A DNA stretch of 64,000 bases from Agrococcus jenensis (GCF_003752465.1 NZ_RKHJ01000001.1:124001-188000), one strand, 5' to 3'. Shown: positions 36,963 to 45,079, counted from the first letter of the stretch. Numbers and translations are program-made. The notes: generated from the letters alone by a model not told the origin.

Positions 36963-37997
36963 CTACGGGCGGATGAGGACCTTGAGCGCTTCCCGAGCGT
37001 CCATGAGGCGGTAGGCCTCCGCGATCTCGGCGAGGGGCAGCTCGCGATCGAACACCCTGCCGGGGTCGATCGTGCCGTCGAGGACCTGGGGCAGCGCGGC
37101 CTCGATGTATGCGCGGACCGTGGCCGGACCGCCGGTGAGCGTCGCGTTCTTGCCGAACAGCGAGGTGAACCCAACCGGTGCGTCCTCGTACTGGGGCACG
37201 CCGACGCGCGAGATCACCCCGCCGGGGCGGACGATGCCGTAGGCCTGCTCGTATGCGGGCATGTGCCCGACCGCCTCGAGGACGACGTGCACGCCCTCAC
37301 CACCGGTGAGCTCGAGCACCTTGGCGATGCCCTCCTCACCACGCTCGGCGACGACGTGCGTGGCACCGAACTCCCGCCCCAGGTCGGTGCGGGACTCGTG
37401 ACGGCCCATCACGATGATCGTCTCGGCACCCAGCTGCTTCGCTGCGAGCACGGCCGAGAGGCCGACCGCGCCGTCGCCGATCACCGCGACCGTCTTGCCG
37501 GGCTCGACGCCGCCCTTGTGCGCGGCGTGGTGGCCGGTGAGGTACACGTCGGAGAGGGTCAGCAGCGAGGGCATGAGCGACTCGTCCGTCCCTGCAGGGA
37601 TCACCACGGCGGTGCCGTCGGCCTGCGGCACGAGCAGCTTCTCGGCCTGCGTCGCGGACGACGCGCCGTCGAAGAATCCGCCGTGCACGCACGAGGTCGT
37701 GATGCCGTCGCGGCAGAAGGCGCACGTGTTGTCGGACCAGGCGAACGGCACGATCACGGTGTCGCCGATCGAGAGCGTCGTCACGTCGCTCCCGACCTGC
37801 TCGACGACCCCGATCGCCTCGTGGCCCATGCGTCGACCCTCGGGGGTCGCCTCGAGGTCGTGGTAGGGGTGGAGGTCGGAGCCGCACACGCACGCGTACG
37901 TCACGCGGATGATCGCGTCGGTGGGCGCCTGCAGGACGGGGTCGGGGACTTCCTCGACGCGGACATCGCCGGCGTCGTACATCACGGTCGCTCGCAT
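36963..37997 (-). CDS. Zinc-dependent alcohol dehydrogenase family protein
   Basis: A 344-residue Zn-MDR enzyme. Catalytic zinc ligands are Cys in YACVCGSDLHPYHD, the His/Glu of GRRMGHEAIGVV and a later acidic residue. Structural zinc cysteines are partly present (DNTCAFCRDGITTSCVHGGF). The Rossmann loop is VAVIGDGAVGLSAVLAAKQL. It resembles the Tdh/FdhA-like branch; glutathione- or mycothiol-dependent activity is not indicated. It is the last gene of a lipoprotein-cupin-dehydrogenase operon. Confidence 0.91.
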   Translation of the reverse strand: MRATVMYDAGDVRVEEVPDPVLQAPTDAIIRVTYACVCGSDLHPYHDLEATPEGRRMGHEAIGVVEQVGSDVTTLSIGDTVIVPFAWSDNTCAFCRDGITTSCVHGGFFDGASSATQAEKLLVPQADGTAVVIPAGTDESLMPSLLTLSDVYLTGHHAAHKGGVEPGKTVAVIGDGAVGLSAVLAAKQLGAETIIVMGRHESRTDLGREFGATHVVAERGEEGIAKVLELTGGEGVHVVLEAVGHMPAYEQAYGIVRPGGVISRVGVPQYEDAPVGFTSLFGKNATLTGGPATVRAYIEAALPQVLDGTIDPGRVFDRELPLAEIAEAYRLMDAREALKVLIRP

Positions 37998-38045
37998 GAG
38001 CGTTCCTCTCTCTCGTGCCTCCGAGGAGGCGGAACGGGTGGTGGG

Positions 38046-38444
38046 TCAGCGGCTCTGGTACTCGGCGTCGGTGACGTGAGGACCCCAGTCCGCGCTCTCC
38101 TCGCCCTCCGGGGTCTCCCAGAGCGCGAGGTGCGTCATGAAGCTGTCCGGTGCGGCACCGTGCCAGTGCTCCTCGCCGGGCGGGGTGTAGATGGTCTGAC
38201 CCGCATGGACCTCGACCACGTCCGCGCCGCGTGCCTGGACGAGCGCGATGCCCTCGACGATGCGGAGCGTCTGCCCGAGCGGGTGCGAGTGCCAGGCGGT
38301 GCGCGCGCTCGGCGCGAAGCGGACGAGCCCGGCGCTCATGCGCTGGCCGTCGTCCTGCGGCGTGACGACCTGGTCGAGCCAGACGTCGCCAGTGAACCAC
38401 TCGGGTGGGTTCTTCACCGTGGGGGTGCTGGGGAGGATGTGCAT
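38046..38444 (-). CDS. Cupin-domain protein
   Basis: A 132-residue single-domain cupin. Motif 1 is FAPSARTAWHSHPLGQTLRI (H-x-H with the downstream G/E pattern), and motif 2 is YTPPGEEHWHGAAPDSFMTH. Metal is probably held by the two histidines of the first motif, a Gln, and the H of EHWHG. Family members include small isomerases and (R)-mandelonitrile lyase-like enzymes, and the substrate is unknown. It sits 19 bp after the lipoprotein gene and 48 bp before the alcohol dehydrogenase. Confidence 0.9.
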   Translation of the reverse strand: MHILPSTPTVKNPPEWFTGDVWLDQVVTPQDDGQRMSAGLVRFAPSARTAWHSHPLGQTLRIVEGIALVQARGADVVEVHAGQTIYTPPGEEHWHGAAPDSFMTHLALWETPEGEESADWGPHVTDAEYQSR

Positions 38445-38463
38445 GGTGGCGCCTCTCTGCTCG

Positions 38464-38997
38464 TCAGTCGATCGCGATGGTGACGGTGAACGTTCCGGTC
38501 TGCGCCTGGATGGCGGCGACGTCGTCGAAGGTGCCGAGCCGGGCGATGCCGTTCCAGTAGCCGACCTCGCCGTAGTAGAGGACGAGGTCACCTCCGGGTG
38601 CCCAGAACCCGATGTCACCGATCTCGGGGTCCGCCCCCGCTGGCATGCCGGTCATCGGCAGCGGCGACGGGAGCGTGGCGATCTTCTCGACCGCGTTGAA
38701 GTCCTCGAACGTCAGCGTGAGGGGCAGCTGCTGCGCGAGCGCGCTCGCCGCCGGGTTCTCGTGCAGCGTGCCGCCGATGACGCGATCCCCGATCGTCAGC
38801 GTGATGGGCGTTCCGTCGGATGTGCGCATCGGCTCTCCTGTCGCGGTGGCGGTGGATGGTGGTGCACCGGTCGGTGCCGGCCCCGTCGGGGACGGGTCGG
38901 GTGTCGCATCGCCAGCGACGCAACCGGTGAGCACGAGGACGCACAGCAGCAGCGCAGGAAGAGCGGCGCCGGCGGCGCGTCCACGAGGCGAGTCCAT
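38464..38997 (-). CDS. Lipoprotein with cyclophilin-like fold domain
   Basis: A 177-residue lipoprotein: signal peptide MDSPRGRAAGAALPALLLCV with lipobox LTGC near residue 25, then a Pro/Thr-rich linker to residue 55. The domain that follows, ITLTIGDRVIGGTLHENPAA, SALAQQLPLTLTFEDFNAVE, and EIGDIGFWAPGGDLVLYYGE, matches the cyclophilin-like domain (often called cyclophilin_like2 / DUF369) usually found in small cytosolic proteins next to AKR and cupin genes. Here it is exported. The first gene of its operon, with a copy of the 22-bp motif about 70 bp upstream. Confidence 0.85.
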   Translation of the reverse strand: MDSPRGRAAGAALPALLLCVLVLTGCVAGDATPDPSPTGPAPTGAPPSTATATGEPMRTSDGTPITLTIGDRVIGGTLHENPAASALAQQLPLTLTFEDFNAVEKIATLPSPLPMTGMPAGADPEIGDIGFWAPGGDLVLYYGEVGYWNGIARLGTFDDVAAIQAQTGTFTVTIAID

Positions 38998-39041
38998 CGC
39001 GATCCCTTCCCGCTCGATCCGGTCGGCCGAGCACATCCGAG

Positions 39042-39524
39042 TCAAGTCGCGTCGGGAGCCGGGCGGGAGTCCCTGGCGAGGGGTGTACCCCCAGGGCGTC
39101 CCTCGCTGGGCGCGACGTGGCCGGACACGGCCCGGATGCCCCGCTCGAGCCGCGGGCGCCACCCGTGGGGGCCAGCGATGCGTCCGCCGCTCCGGACGGC
39201 GGGCAGGATCGCGCACCGCATGCCGGCAGCGTCGAGCACGGCGTCGACGCCCGATGGACGGACACCACGAAGGGTCGCGGCGGGGTCCCCTGCGCTCGAC
39301 ACGAATCGCGTCGCGCCGAGCGCTGCCAGTAGGTCGTGGTCATGAGCGCCCGCCACCACGAAGACCTCGAGCCCGTTGCGGACGGCGAGCGAGACGGCGG
39401 CCCTGCCGACGGCGGAAGCCGCGCCGGTGATGAGCAGGGTGGCGCCGGCGCTCAGCTCGAGGGCGTCGAGCGCAACTGCCGCCGCGCTCGCGTCGCTACC
39501 GCGGGTCGCTGCCCGCTCAGACAC
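39042..39524 (-). pseudogene. Remnant of a quinone oxidoreductase-type MDR gene
   Basis: A 160-residue frame that contains only the middle of an NADPH:quinone reductase: VALDALELSAGATLLITGAA, SAVGRAAVSLAVRNGLEVFV, LLAALGATRFVSSAG and GVDAVLDAAG. The whole N-terminal GroES-like domain (about 120-150 residues in intact relatives) is missing, and after about residue 118 the sequence (RRPGWRPRLERG-like, then SEGRPGGTPLARDSRP) no longer resembles the family. The frame begins 8 bp inside the end of the MFS gene. The lost 5' part and disordered 3' part point to a decayed gene; its 3' part now overlaps the promoter of the lipoprotein operon. Confidence 0.75.
39067..39088 (-). promoter_or_regulatory. 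Copy 1 of the 22-bp cluster motif (lipoprotein operon)
   Basis: Read on the minus strand: GTACACCCCTCGCCAGGGAC then TC. It matches copy 3 at 19 of 22 positions and ends 69 bp upstream of the lipoprotein start. Extended similarity to copy 2 continues about 20 bp upstream. Confidence 0.7.
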
Positions 39525-40767
39525 GGGCGGGCTCGGAAGGCGCTGCGCTCGTCGAGCGCGCCCTATCGAAGCGGCGAGGAGCGAGGAGCAGCGCTGCCGC
39601 TGCTGAGAGCACGACGCAGACGACGGTCACGATGCCCAGGGGCATGATGCTGAACGCGCCCGCCACTCCCACCAGCGGAGCGGCGACGCCGCCGAAGCCG
39701 AACCGGACCATGCCGAGGAGGGATGACGCGGTGCCTGCCATGTGCGGGTACTCGGCCAGCGCGAGCGTGGTCGCGGGAGCCGCCGAGAGCGCGACGCCGC
39801 TGGACAGGAGGAAGAGCGCGAGGATGACCACCCAGAGCGGCATGGCGGTCAGGCCCGCGGCGAGCAGGCCGAGGGCACCGACTCCGGTCACGCCCACGCC
39901 GAGCGCGAGGGTGCCGAGGATGCTCCACCGCTCGGCCGCGCGGCCGGCCAGGGAGCCGGCCACCATGTGACCGGCGGAGTTCAGCCCGAACGCAGCGGCG
40001 TACCACTGGGGCGAGAGCCCGTAGATGTCCTGCAGCACGAAGGTCGAGCCGGCGAGGTAGGCGAAGAGCGCGGCGTAGAGGAAGCCCTGGTTGAGCACCG
40101 CACCGAGGAAGACGCGATCGGTCAGCAGCGTCCGATAGCTGCGCAGGGTCTCGGCGAATCCGCCCGCGGTGCGCTGCTCGACCGGCAGGGTCTCGCCGAA
40201 GCCCAGGAGCGCGACGACGAGGAGGAGCGCTCCGATCACGGCCAGGAACGCGAACAGGCCGCGCCAGTCGGTGATGGTGCTGAGCAGGCCGCCGAGCAGC
40301 GGGCCGACGATCGCGGCGAACCCGCCCACGACGGTGAGCCGCCCGTAGAAGCGGATCAGCGCCCTGCCGGAGAAGACGTCTCGCCCCGCGGCCGTCGCGA
40401 TGACGATGCCGACGCCGCCCGCGAGACCTTGCACGAGCCGCGCGGCGATGAGGAGCTCGATCGAGGGGCTCACGGCGCACAGCGCGGAGGTGACGACGTA
40501 CGCGACGATCCCGACGAGCAGGATGCGTCGGCGACCCAGGCGGTCCGTCAGCGGCCCCGCGATGAGCTGGCCGGCAGCGAGGCCGATCAGGCACGCCGTC
40601 ACGGTCAGCTGGGCCACAGAGGTGACGGCCCCCAGCTCGGATGTCAGCGCTGGCAGCGCTGGCAGGTACAGGTCCATCGAGATCGGGCCGAACACGGTCA
40701 GCAGCAGCAGCAGCGCAGGCAGCAGGCGTCGGGCGAGCGTCGGGGCGGCGCAGTCGGTGGAAGGCAT
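39517..40767 (-). CDS. MFS transporter, Bcr/CflA drug-resistance family
   Basis: A 416-residue, 12-helix drug:proton antiporter. The Bcr/CflA start is characteristic: LTVFGPISMDLYLPALPALT with the D-x-YLPA motif. Motif A is GPLTDRLGRRRILLVGI, and helix 5 has VGGFAAIVGPLLGGLLST. It is divergent from the XRE regulator gene, with a copy of the cluster motif ending 33 bp before its ATG. Export of a toxic metabolite handled by the neighbouring reductases is inference. Confidence 0.93.
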   Translation of the reverse strand: MPSTDCAAPTLARRLLPALLLLLTVFGPISMDLYLPALPALTSELGAVTSVAQLTVTACLIGLAAGQLIAGPLTDRLGRRRILLVGIVAYVVTSALCAVSPSIELLIAARLVQGLAGGVGIVIATAAGRDVFSGRALIRFYGRLTVVGGFAAIVGPLLGGLLSTITDWRGLFAFLAVIGALLLVVALLGFGETLPVEQRTAGGFAETLRSYRTLLTDRVFLGAVLNQGFLYAALFAYLAGSTFVLQDIYGLSPQWYAAAFGLNSAGHMVAGSLAGRAAERWSILGTLALGVGVTGVGALGLLAAGLTAMPLWVVILALFLLSSGVALSAAPATTLALAEYPHMAGTASSLLGMVRFGFGGVAAPLVGVAGAFSIMPLGIVTVVCVVLSAAAALLLAPRRFDRARSTSAAPSEPARV

Positions 40768-40800
40768 GCTTCCAGCGTCCAGGCCCCGTCAGCATCGCGG

Positions 40801-40822
40801 GAGGCCCTGCCGAGAGGTGCAC
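40801..40822 (-). promoter_or_regulatory. Copy 2 of the 22-bp cluster motif (MFS promoter)
   Basis: Read on the minus strand: GTGCACCTCTCGGCAGGGCC then TC, preceded by AGGGGTGCCCTGTCC. It lies in the MFS-XRE divergent region, 33 bp from the MFS start, exactly the spacing of copy 3 from the hydrolase start. Confidence 0.78.
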
Positions 40823-40868
40823 GGACAGGGCACCCCTGTGCTCGAGCGCCACGCCTAGCCTGATGCAC

Positions 40869-41777
40869 ATGGACAATCGAGCAGAGGTCCGGGAGTTCCT
40901 GATGACCCGGCGCGCCCGGATCACGCCGGGCGCCGCTGGACTCACGGCGGGCGGCAACCGACGGGTCGCCGGGCTGCGGCGCAGCGAGGTGGCGGCCCTG
41001 GCCGGCGTGAGCGTCGAGTACTACGCCAAGCTCGAGCGCGGCGCCATCGCCGGAGCCTCTGCGGCGGTCCTCGATGCGGTCGCGAGCGCGCTGCAGCTGG
41101 ACGACACCGAGCGAGCCCACCTGCTCGACCTCGCCCGCGCCGCCGACGGCATCCCGACCAGCGGCCGCAGCAGGCGGCGGGTCAGCAGCCCCGCGGCCCC
41201 TCGTCCGAGCCTCTCCTGGGCGCTGGCGTCGATCACCGAAGGCATCGCGGTCGTCCGCGACCCGCGCCAGAACATCCTCGCCACCAACGCCCTCGGCCGC
41301 GCCTTCTACGCCCCCGTCATCGGCGACAGCGGCCGGATGCCGAACCTCGCCCGGTTCCAGTTCCTCGACCCCGTCGCCCACGAGTTCTACCCGGATTGGG
41401 ACCTGTTCGCGCACATGTGCGTCGCCATCATGCGAGCCGATGCGGGTCGCGACCCGCACGACACGGCGATGCAGGACCTCGTCGGAGAGCTCTCCACGCG
41501 CAGCGACACGTTCCGGTCGCTGTGGGCGGCACACGACGTGCGCACGCACGGTGCCGGCACCAAGCGGTTCCACCACCCCGTCGTGGGTGAGCTGCTGCTG
41601 GCGTACGAGGAGCTGGCGATCACCGCCGAGACCGGGAACGTCATGATGATCTACACCGCCGAGCCGGGGTCGGCGTCCGCAGAGCGGCTGAGCCTGCTGG
41701 CCTCGTGGGCGGCGGAGCATCGGACCGCGACGACGTTCACCGGGGATGCCGCTGCGCCCGTCGAGCCGCCGCGGTAG
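40869..41777 (+). CDS. XRE-family regulator with MmyB-like ligand domain
   Basis: A 302-residue regulator. The Cro/C1-type helix-turn-helix covers residues 25-80 (VAGLRRSEVAALAGVSVEYY, AKLERGAIAGASAAVLDAVA). After a short linker, residues 110-285 form a MmyB-like (PAS-related) sensor domain (SLSWALASITEGIAVVRDPR, QNILATNALGRAFYAPVIGD, EFYPDWDLFAHMCVAIMRAD, HHPVVGELLLAYEELAI). Such proteins typically control nearby oxidoreductases. I prefer the ATG at 40869 because TAGCCT (40856-40861) lies 7 nt before it; the ATG at 40863 is an alternative. It is the probable reader of the 22-bp motifs. Confidence 0.92.
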   Translation: MDNRAEVREFLMTRRARITPGAAGLTAGGNRRVAGLRRSEVAALAGVSVEYYAKLERGAIAGASAAVLDAVASALQLDDTERAHLLDLARAADGIPTSGRSRRRVSSPAAPRPSLSWALASITEGIAVVRDPRQNILATNALGRAFYAPVIGDSGRMPNLARFQFLDPVAHEFYPDWDLFAHMCVAIMRADAGRDPHDTAMQDLVGELSTRSDTFRSLWAAHDVRTHGAGTKRFHHPVVGELLLAYEELAITAETGNVMMIYTAEPGSASAERLSLLASWAAEHRTATTFTGDAAAPVEPPR

Positions 41778-41798
41778 CCGACCAGGGGTGCTCTGCCA

Positions 41799-41820
41799 GT
41801 GCACCCCCCGCCAGGGCCTC
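41799..41820 (+). promoter_or_regulatory. Copy 3 of the 22-bp cluster motif (hydrolase promoter)
   Basis: GTGCACCCCCCGCCAGGGCC then TC, preceded by AGGGGTGCTCTGCCA as in copy 2 (conserved over about 38 bp). It ends 33 bp before the hydrolase ATG. Confidence 0.78.
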
Positions 41821-41853
41821 GCCCGGTCCCCCTCGCCGTCGTTCACTGGATGC

Positions 41854-42843
41854 ATGTCCACGAATCCCTTGCAGGCAAGCATCCTCATGAACCCGCAGCA
41901 CGACGGCTACACCTTCGCCCTCTCCCCCGATGTCACCCGCACGCCCGTGCGCTTCACCAATCGCTACGGCATCGAGATCGCCGCAGACCTGTACCGGGCG
42001 GCCGACCTGGACGAGTCCGTGGCCCACGCGGCGATCGTCATCGGGCCCCCGCACGGCGGCGTGAAGGAGCAGGGCCCCGGCGTCTACGCCAACGAGCTCG
42101 CGCAGCGGGGCTTCGTCGCCGTCGCGTTCGACCCCTCGTACAACGGCGAGAGCAGCGGTGAGCCGCGCCACATCACCTCGCCGGAGCTGTTCGCCGAGGA
42201 CTTCAGCGCAGGTGTCGACTTCCTCGGCACGCTCTCCTACGTCGATCGCGAGCGGATCGGCGCGATCGGGATCTGCGGCAGCGGCGGCTTCGCGTTCAGC
42301 GCCGCCTCCGTCGACCCGCGCATCAGGGCCGTCGCGACGTCGGCGATGTACGACATCAGCGGCGTGCACCGGGACGGATGGCAGCACAGCGGCACCGACG
42401 AGGACCGCGCGCAGACGCTCGACGACCTCGCGCAGCAGCGCTGGGCCGACGTCGACGCGGGGGCGCCCGCGCTCCTGCCGACATTCCCGGCCGAGATGCC
42501 GGAAGAGGGGCCCGATCCCATCACCCGCGAGTTCTTCGAGTACTACGTCGAGGAGCGCGGCCGCCACCCCCGGTCCATCGGCGGCTTCACGATCACGAGC
42601 GGCCAGTCGCACATCAGCTTCGGCCCCCTGCGTCACGTCTCCGACATCGAGCCGCGGCCGATCATGCTGATCACCGGAGACGAGGCCCACTCCCGGTGGT
42701 TCAGCGACGACGTCCACGCTCAGGCGACCGGACCGAAGGAGCTCATCGTCGTCCCGGGAGCGCGCCACATCGACCTGTACGACCGCACCGATCTCATCCC
42801 GTTCTCCGAGCTCGAGTCGTTCTTCGCGACCCACCTGCGCTGA
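41854..42843 (+). CDS. Alpha/beta hydrolase with Cys in the nucleophile elbow
   Basis: A 329-residue alpha/beta hydrolase of the YcjY/DUF1100-like group. The core begins FTNRYGIEIAADLYRAADLD, AAIVIGPPHGGVKEQGPGVY, then AFDPSYNGESSGEPRHI. The elbow IGAIGICGSGGFAFSAASVD has Cys where most hydrolases have Ser, as in dienelactone hydrolases. The acid is probably the Asp in MLITGDEAHS and the His that in VVPGARHIDLYD. Start ATG 41854; ATG 41887 (MNPQHDG) is an alternative. It and the SDR downstream form an operon behind motif copy 3. Confidence 0.88.
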   Translation: MSTNPLQASILMNPQHDGYTFALSPDVTRTPVRFTNRYGIEIAADLYRAADLDESVAHAAIVIGPPHGGVKEQGPGVYANELAQRGFVAVAFDPSYNGESSGEPRHITSPELFAEDFSAGVDFLGTLSYVDRERIGAIGICGSGGFAFSAASVDPRIRAVATSAMYDISGVHRDGWQHSGTDEDRAQTLDDLAQQRWADVDAGAPALLPTFPAEMPEEGPDPITREFFEYYVEERGRHPRSIGGFTITSGQSHISFGPLRHVSDIEPRPIMLITGDEAHSRWFSDDVHAQATGPKELIVVPGARHIDLYDRTDLIPFSELESFFATHLR

Positions 42844-42881
42844 GCGGCGACGCGCGCCCGCCACGAGAGAGAAGAGGAATC

Positions 42882-43559
42882 ATGAAGGTCTTCATCATCG
42901 GAGGCGCCGGCGACATCGGCCGCCGTCTCGCCACCGCGCTGCGCGCCAACGGGGACATCGCCACCGGCATGCACCGCGACGCACAGCAGCACGACGCGAT
43001 CGAGGATGCCGGCGGCATCCCAGCCCTCGGTGATCTGATCGAGCACGGTGCCGACGCGCTCGCCAGCCTGATGGCCGGACACGATGCGGTCGTCTTCTCC
43101 GCAGGCGCCCACGGCACCGGGACCGACATGACGACGCTGATCGACGGCAAGGGGGTCGAACGGGCCGCCGAGGCGGCCTCGCTCGCGGGCGTGCCGCAGT
43201 TCCTGCTCATCTCGGCCTTCGCGGACTCGGAGCGGGGTCGCGGGCTCGGCGAGGACTTCGAGCACTACATCCGCGTCAAGCGCGGAGCAGAGGTGGTGCT
43301 GACCCGCACCGACCTCGACTGGTTGATCGTGCGCCCGGGCCATCTGCTCCCCGGCGCCGGCGACGGCCGCGTCAGCGCAGGCCTCGCGCTGCGGGAGACG
43401 GACGTCCGACGCGAGGACCTCGTGCACTTCATCGTCGAGGCGCTGCACAGCTCTGAGCTCACGCGGGTCATCGTCGAGGTGACCGCCGGCCCCACGCCCA
43501 TCGCCGAGGCGGTGGCACAGGTCGCCCGGTCCACCGGCCCGCGACCGATCTCGCGCTGA
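42882..43559 (+). CDS. NAD(P)-binding SDR/NmrA-like protein
   Basis: A 225-residue atypical short-chain dehydrogenase (YwnB/NmrA-like). The Rossmann loop is KVFIIGGAGDIGRRLATALR (G-G-x-G-D-I-G). Then MAGHDAVVFSAGAHGTGTDM, QFLLISAFADSERGRGLGED and DLDWLIVRPGHLLPGAGDGR follow the family pattern in which the catalytic Tyr is often lost. GAAGAGG lies 6 nt before the ATG. Co-transcribed with the hydrolase (38-bp gap). It may be a sensor or reductase of NADPH state. Confidence 0.9.
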   Translation: MKVFIIGGAGDIGRRLATALRANGDIATGMHRDAQQHDAIEDAGGIPALGDLIEHGADALASLMAGHDAVVFSAGAHGTGTDMTTLIDGKGVERAAEAASLAGVPQFLLISAFADSERGRGLGEDFEHYIRVKRGAEVVLTRTDLDWLIVRPGHLLPGAGDGRVSAGLALRETDVRREDLVHFIVEALHSSELTRVIVEVTAGPTPIAEAVAQVARSTGPRPISR

Positions 43560-43589
43560 GCAGCAGCACGGCACTCGCGCAGCAACGAC

Positions 43590-43632
43590 AAGAGCCCCTG
43601 GCCGGTAATTCCTCACCGACCAGGGGCTCTTC
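43590..43632 (-). terminator. Terminator hairpin of tRNA-Lys
   Basis: AAGAGCCCCTGG pairs with CCAGGGGCTCTT, with an inner CGGT/ACCG stem. On the minus strand it comes 5 bp after the tRNA 3' end and is followed by TTGTCGTTG; it may also end the SDR transcript from the other side. Confidence 0.85.
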
Positions 43633-43636
43633 TTCG

Positions 43637-43709
43637 TACACCCCCCCGGACTCGAACCGGGAACCGATTGATTAAGAGTCAACTGCTCTGCCAATTGAGC
43701 TAGAGGTGC
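43637..43709 (-). tRNA. tRNA-Lys (anticodon CTT)
   Basis: On the minus strand the 73-nt sequence folds as a cloverleaf: acceptor GCACCTC paired with GGGGTGT (G-T and T-G wobble ends), D stem GCTC/GAGC, anticodon stem GTTGA/TCAAT with loop CTCTTAA (anticodon CTT, reading AAG), T stem CCCGG/CCGGG with TTCGAGT loop, discriminator A. CCA is not encoded: TACGAAG follows. No integrase or island boundary touches this gene. Confidence 0.97.
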
Positions 43710-43815
43710 AAGGTGTCTCCACCGAGGATCAAGCGTAGCACGACCCTGGCGCTTGACGCGAGCCGGGACCGAGATCGGTCGGATGGAGCCCGCAGACGCT
43801 GGTTGGATGGAGCCG

Positions 43816-44286
43816 ATGACGCACCTCGAGCCCGGCATGCCCGCACCCGACTTCACCCTCCCCGACCAGCACGGCGAGCCCGTGTCGCTCGCCTCGCTGC
43901 GCGGTCGGCGGGTGATCGTCTACTTCTACCCGGAGGCGCTCACCTCCGCGTGCAAGCAGCAGGCCTGCGACTTCCGCGACGCCCAGCCCGACCTGGGCCG
44001 TCACGGCTACGCAGTGCTCGGCATCTCGCGCGACAGCGTCGAGAAGCTGGCGCGCGCGAGCGACCTCGACGCGCTGTCGTTCCCGCTGCTGAGCGACGCC
44101 GACCTGACCGTGCACCGCGCGTGGGGCACGTTCGGTGAGAAGAACAGCTACGGCCGCATCGTCGAGGGCGTGCGCCGCTCGACCTTCGTGCTCGACGAGG
44201 ACGGCGTCATCACCCACGCGTTCTACAACACCCGGGCGAAGGGCCACCTGGAGATGCTCGACAAGCGGCTCGCCTTCAGCGCCTGA
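43816..44286 (+). CDS. bcp: Bcp/PrxQ-type peroxiredoxin
   Basis: A 156-residue thiol peroxidase. FTLPDQHGEPVSLASLRGRR begins the AhpC/TSA fold. The peroxidatic Cys46 lies in ALTSACKQQACDF with resolving Cys51 five residues on, the atypical two-Cys BCP arrangement; the usual T-P-G-C is T-S-A-C here. LGISRDSVEKLARASDLDAL and FVLDEDGVITHAFYNTRAKG follow the family. The start is ATG 43816, inside a longer frame that would begin at 43753. It detoxifies hydroperoxides with thioredoxin or mycoredoxin (family knowledge). Confidence 0.93.
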   Translation: MTHLEPGMPAPDFTLPDQHGEPVSLASLRGRRVIVYFYPEALTSACKQQACDFRDAQPDLGRHGYAVLGISRDSVEKLARASDLDALSFPLLSDADLTVHRAWGTFGEKNSYGRIVEGVRRSTFVLDEDGVITHAFYNTRAKGHLEMLDKRLAFSA

Positions 44287-44292
44287 GGCGGC

Positions 44293-44691
44293 TCAAGCCT
44301 CGCGGCGCAGCCAACCGGTGACGCTGGCGCGCAGCACGAGCGCGAGCCCCGCGATCGAGAGCCCGGCGAGCACGAGCGCGAGCGGCACGGGGCCCTCGCC
44401 GCCGTCGTAGGTGCCGAGGGCGACGCCGAGCTGCAGCACCTGCCAGACGATCGTGGCGCTCCGCGACCACGCGCGGCCGTCGAGCATGGCGCGACCGGCA
44501 GCCATGAGGAAGGCCGCGGAGCCCGCGGCGAGCACGGCGAGGAAGAGCCCGCCGGCGATGTGGTCGAGCGGATCGCCCAGCGCTGCGATGGCGAGCCAGA
44601 TGGCGACGGCGAGCATGCCGAGCGCCTCCACGAGCAGGATCGCGCCGACCCACGTGGCCGTCCTCGGACGCCCCTCGGAGAGTTCGCTCAC
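44293..44691 (-). CDS. Hypothetical four-helix membrane protein
   Basis: A 132-residue integral membrane protein: TATWVGAILLVEALGMLAVA, IAGGLFLAVLAAGSAAFLMA, SATIVWQVLQLGVALGTYDG and PLALVLAGLSIAGLALVLRA. The order of helices and the GRAMLDGRAWSRSATIVWQ loop are familiar from actinobacterial proteins encoded beside whiB1. Start taken as GTG 44691; ATG 44730 would add 13 residues. Function unknown. Confidence 0.75.
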   Translation of the reverse strand: MSELSEGRPRTATWVGAILLVEALGMLAVAIWLAIAALGDPLDHIAGGLFLAVLAAGSAAFLMAAGRAMLDGRAWSRSATIVWQVLQLGVALGTYDGGEGPVPLALVLAGLSIAGLALVLRASVTGWLRREA

Positions 44692-44830
44692 GAAGAAACC
44701 CTTGCCTCTCTGGGGGCGCTGTGAAACCATAGGACCTTGGGCAAGCAGTGCTGCAGCGCCCGAAGACTTCCGCGCCGCGACTGACTCGCGAAGCGCGACC
44801 TCCCCCCTCCAATGTACAAGGAGCACATGT

Positions 44831-45079
44831 ATGGATTGGCGTGATGACGCTGCCTGCCTCACGGTGGACCCCGAGCTGTTCTTCCCGGTGGGCAACACCG
44901 GACCAGCGCTCGAGCAGATCGAGAAGGCGAAGGCCGTCTGCGCGACGTGCCCGGTGACCGAGATGTGCCTGCAGTACGCACTCGAGACCAGCCAGGACTC
45001 CGGCGTGTGGGGCGGCCTCTCGGAGGACGAGCGCCGCGCGCTCAAGCGTCGCGCCGCGCGCGCCCGCCGCGCAGGCTGA
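44831..45079 (+). CDS. whiB1: WhiB1-type iron-sulfur transcription factor
   Basis: An 82-residue WhiB-like protein. The four cluster cysteines are Cys9, Cys37, Cys40 and Cys46 (DAACL, AVCATCPVTEMCLQY), followed by the G-V-W-G-G turn (58-62) and a basic C terminus LKRRAARARRAG for DNA contact. MDWRDDAAC, ELFFPVGNTGPALEQIEKAK and LSEDERRALKRR match WhiB1, an essential [4Fe-4S] protein in mycobacteria that binds sigma A and reacts with nitric oxide. It is convergent with pdtaS: the same neighbours as Rv3219/Rv3220c. Confidence 0.95.
   Translation: MDWRDDAACLTVDPELFFPVGNTGPALEQIEKAKAVCATCPVTEMCLQYALETSQDSGVWGGLSEDERRALKRRAARARRAG

Noticed and set aside
44714..44761. GGGCGCTG / CAGCGCCC inverted repeat upstream of whiB1
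   Set aside because: An 8-bp stem with a 32-nt loop in GC-rich DNA is likely chance; no regulatory role could be supported.
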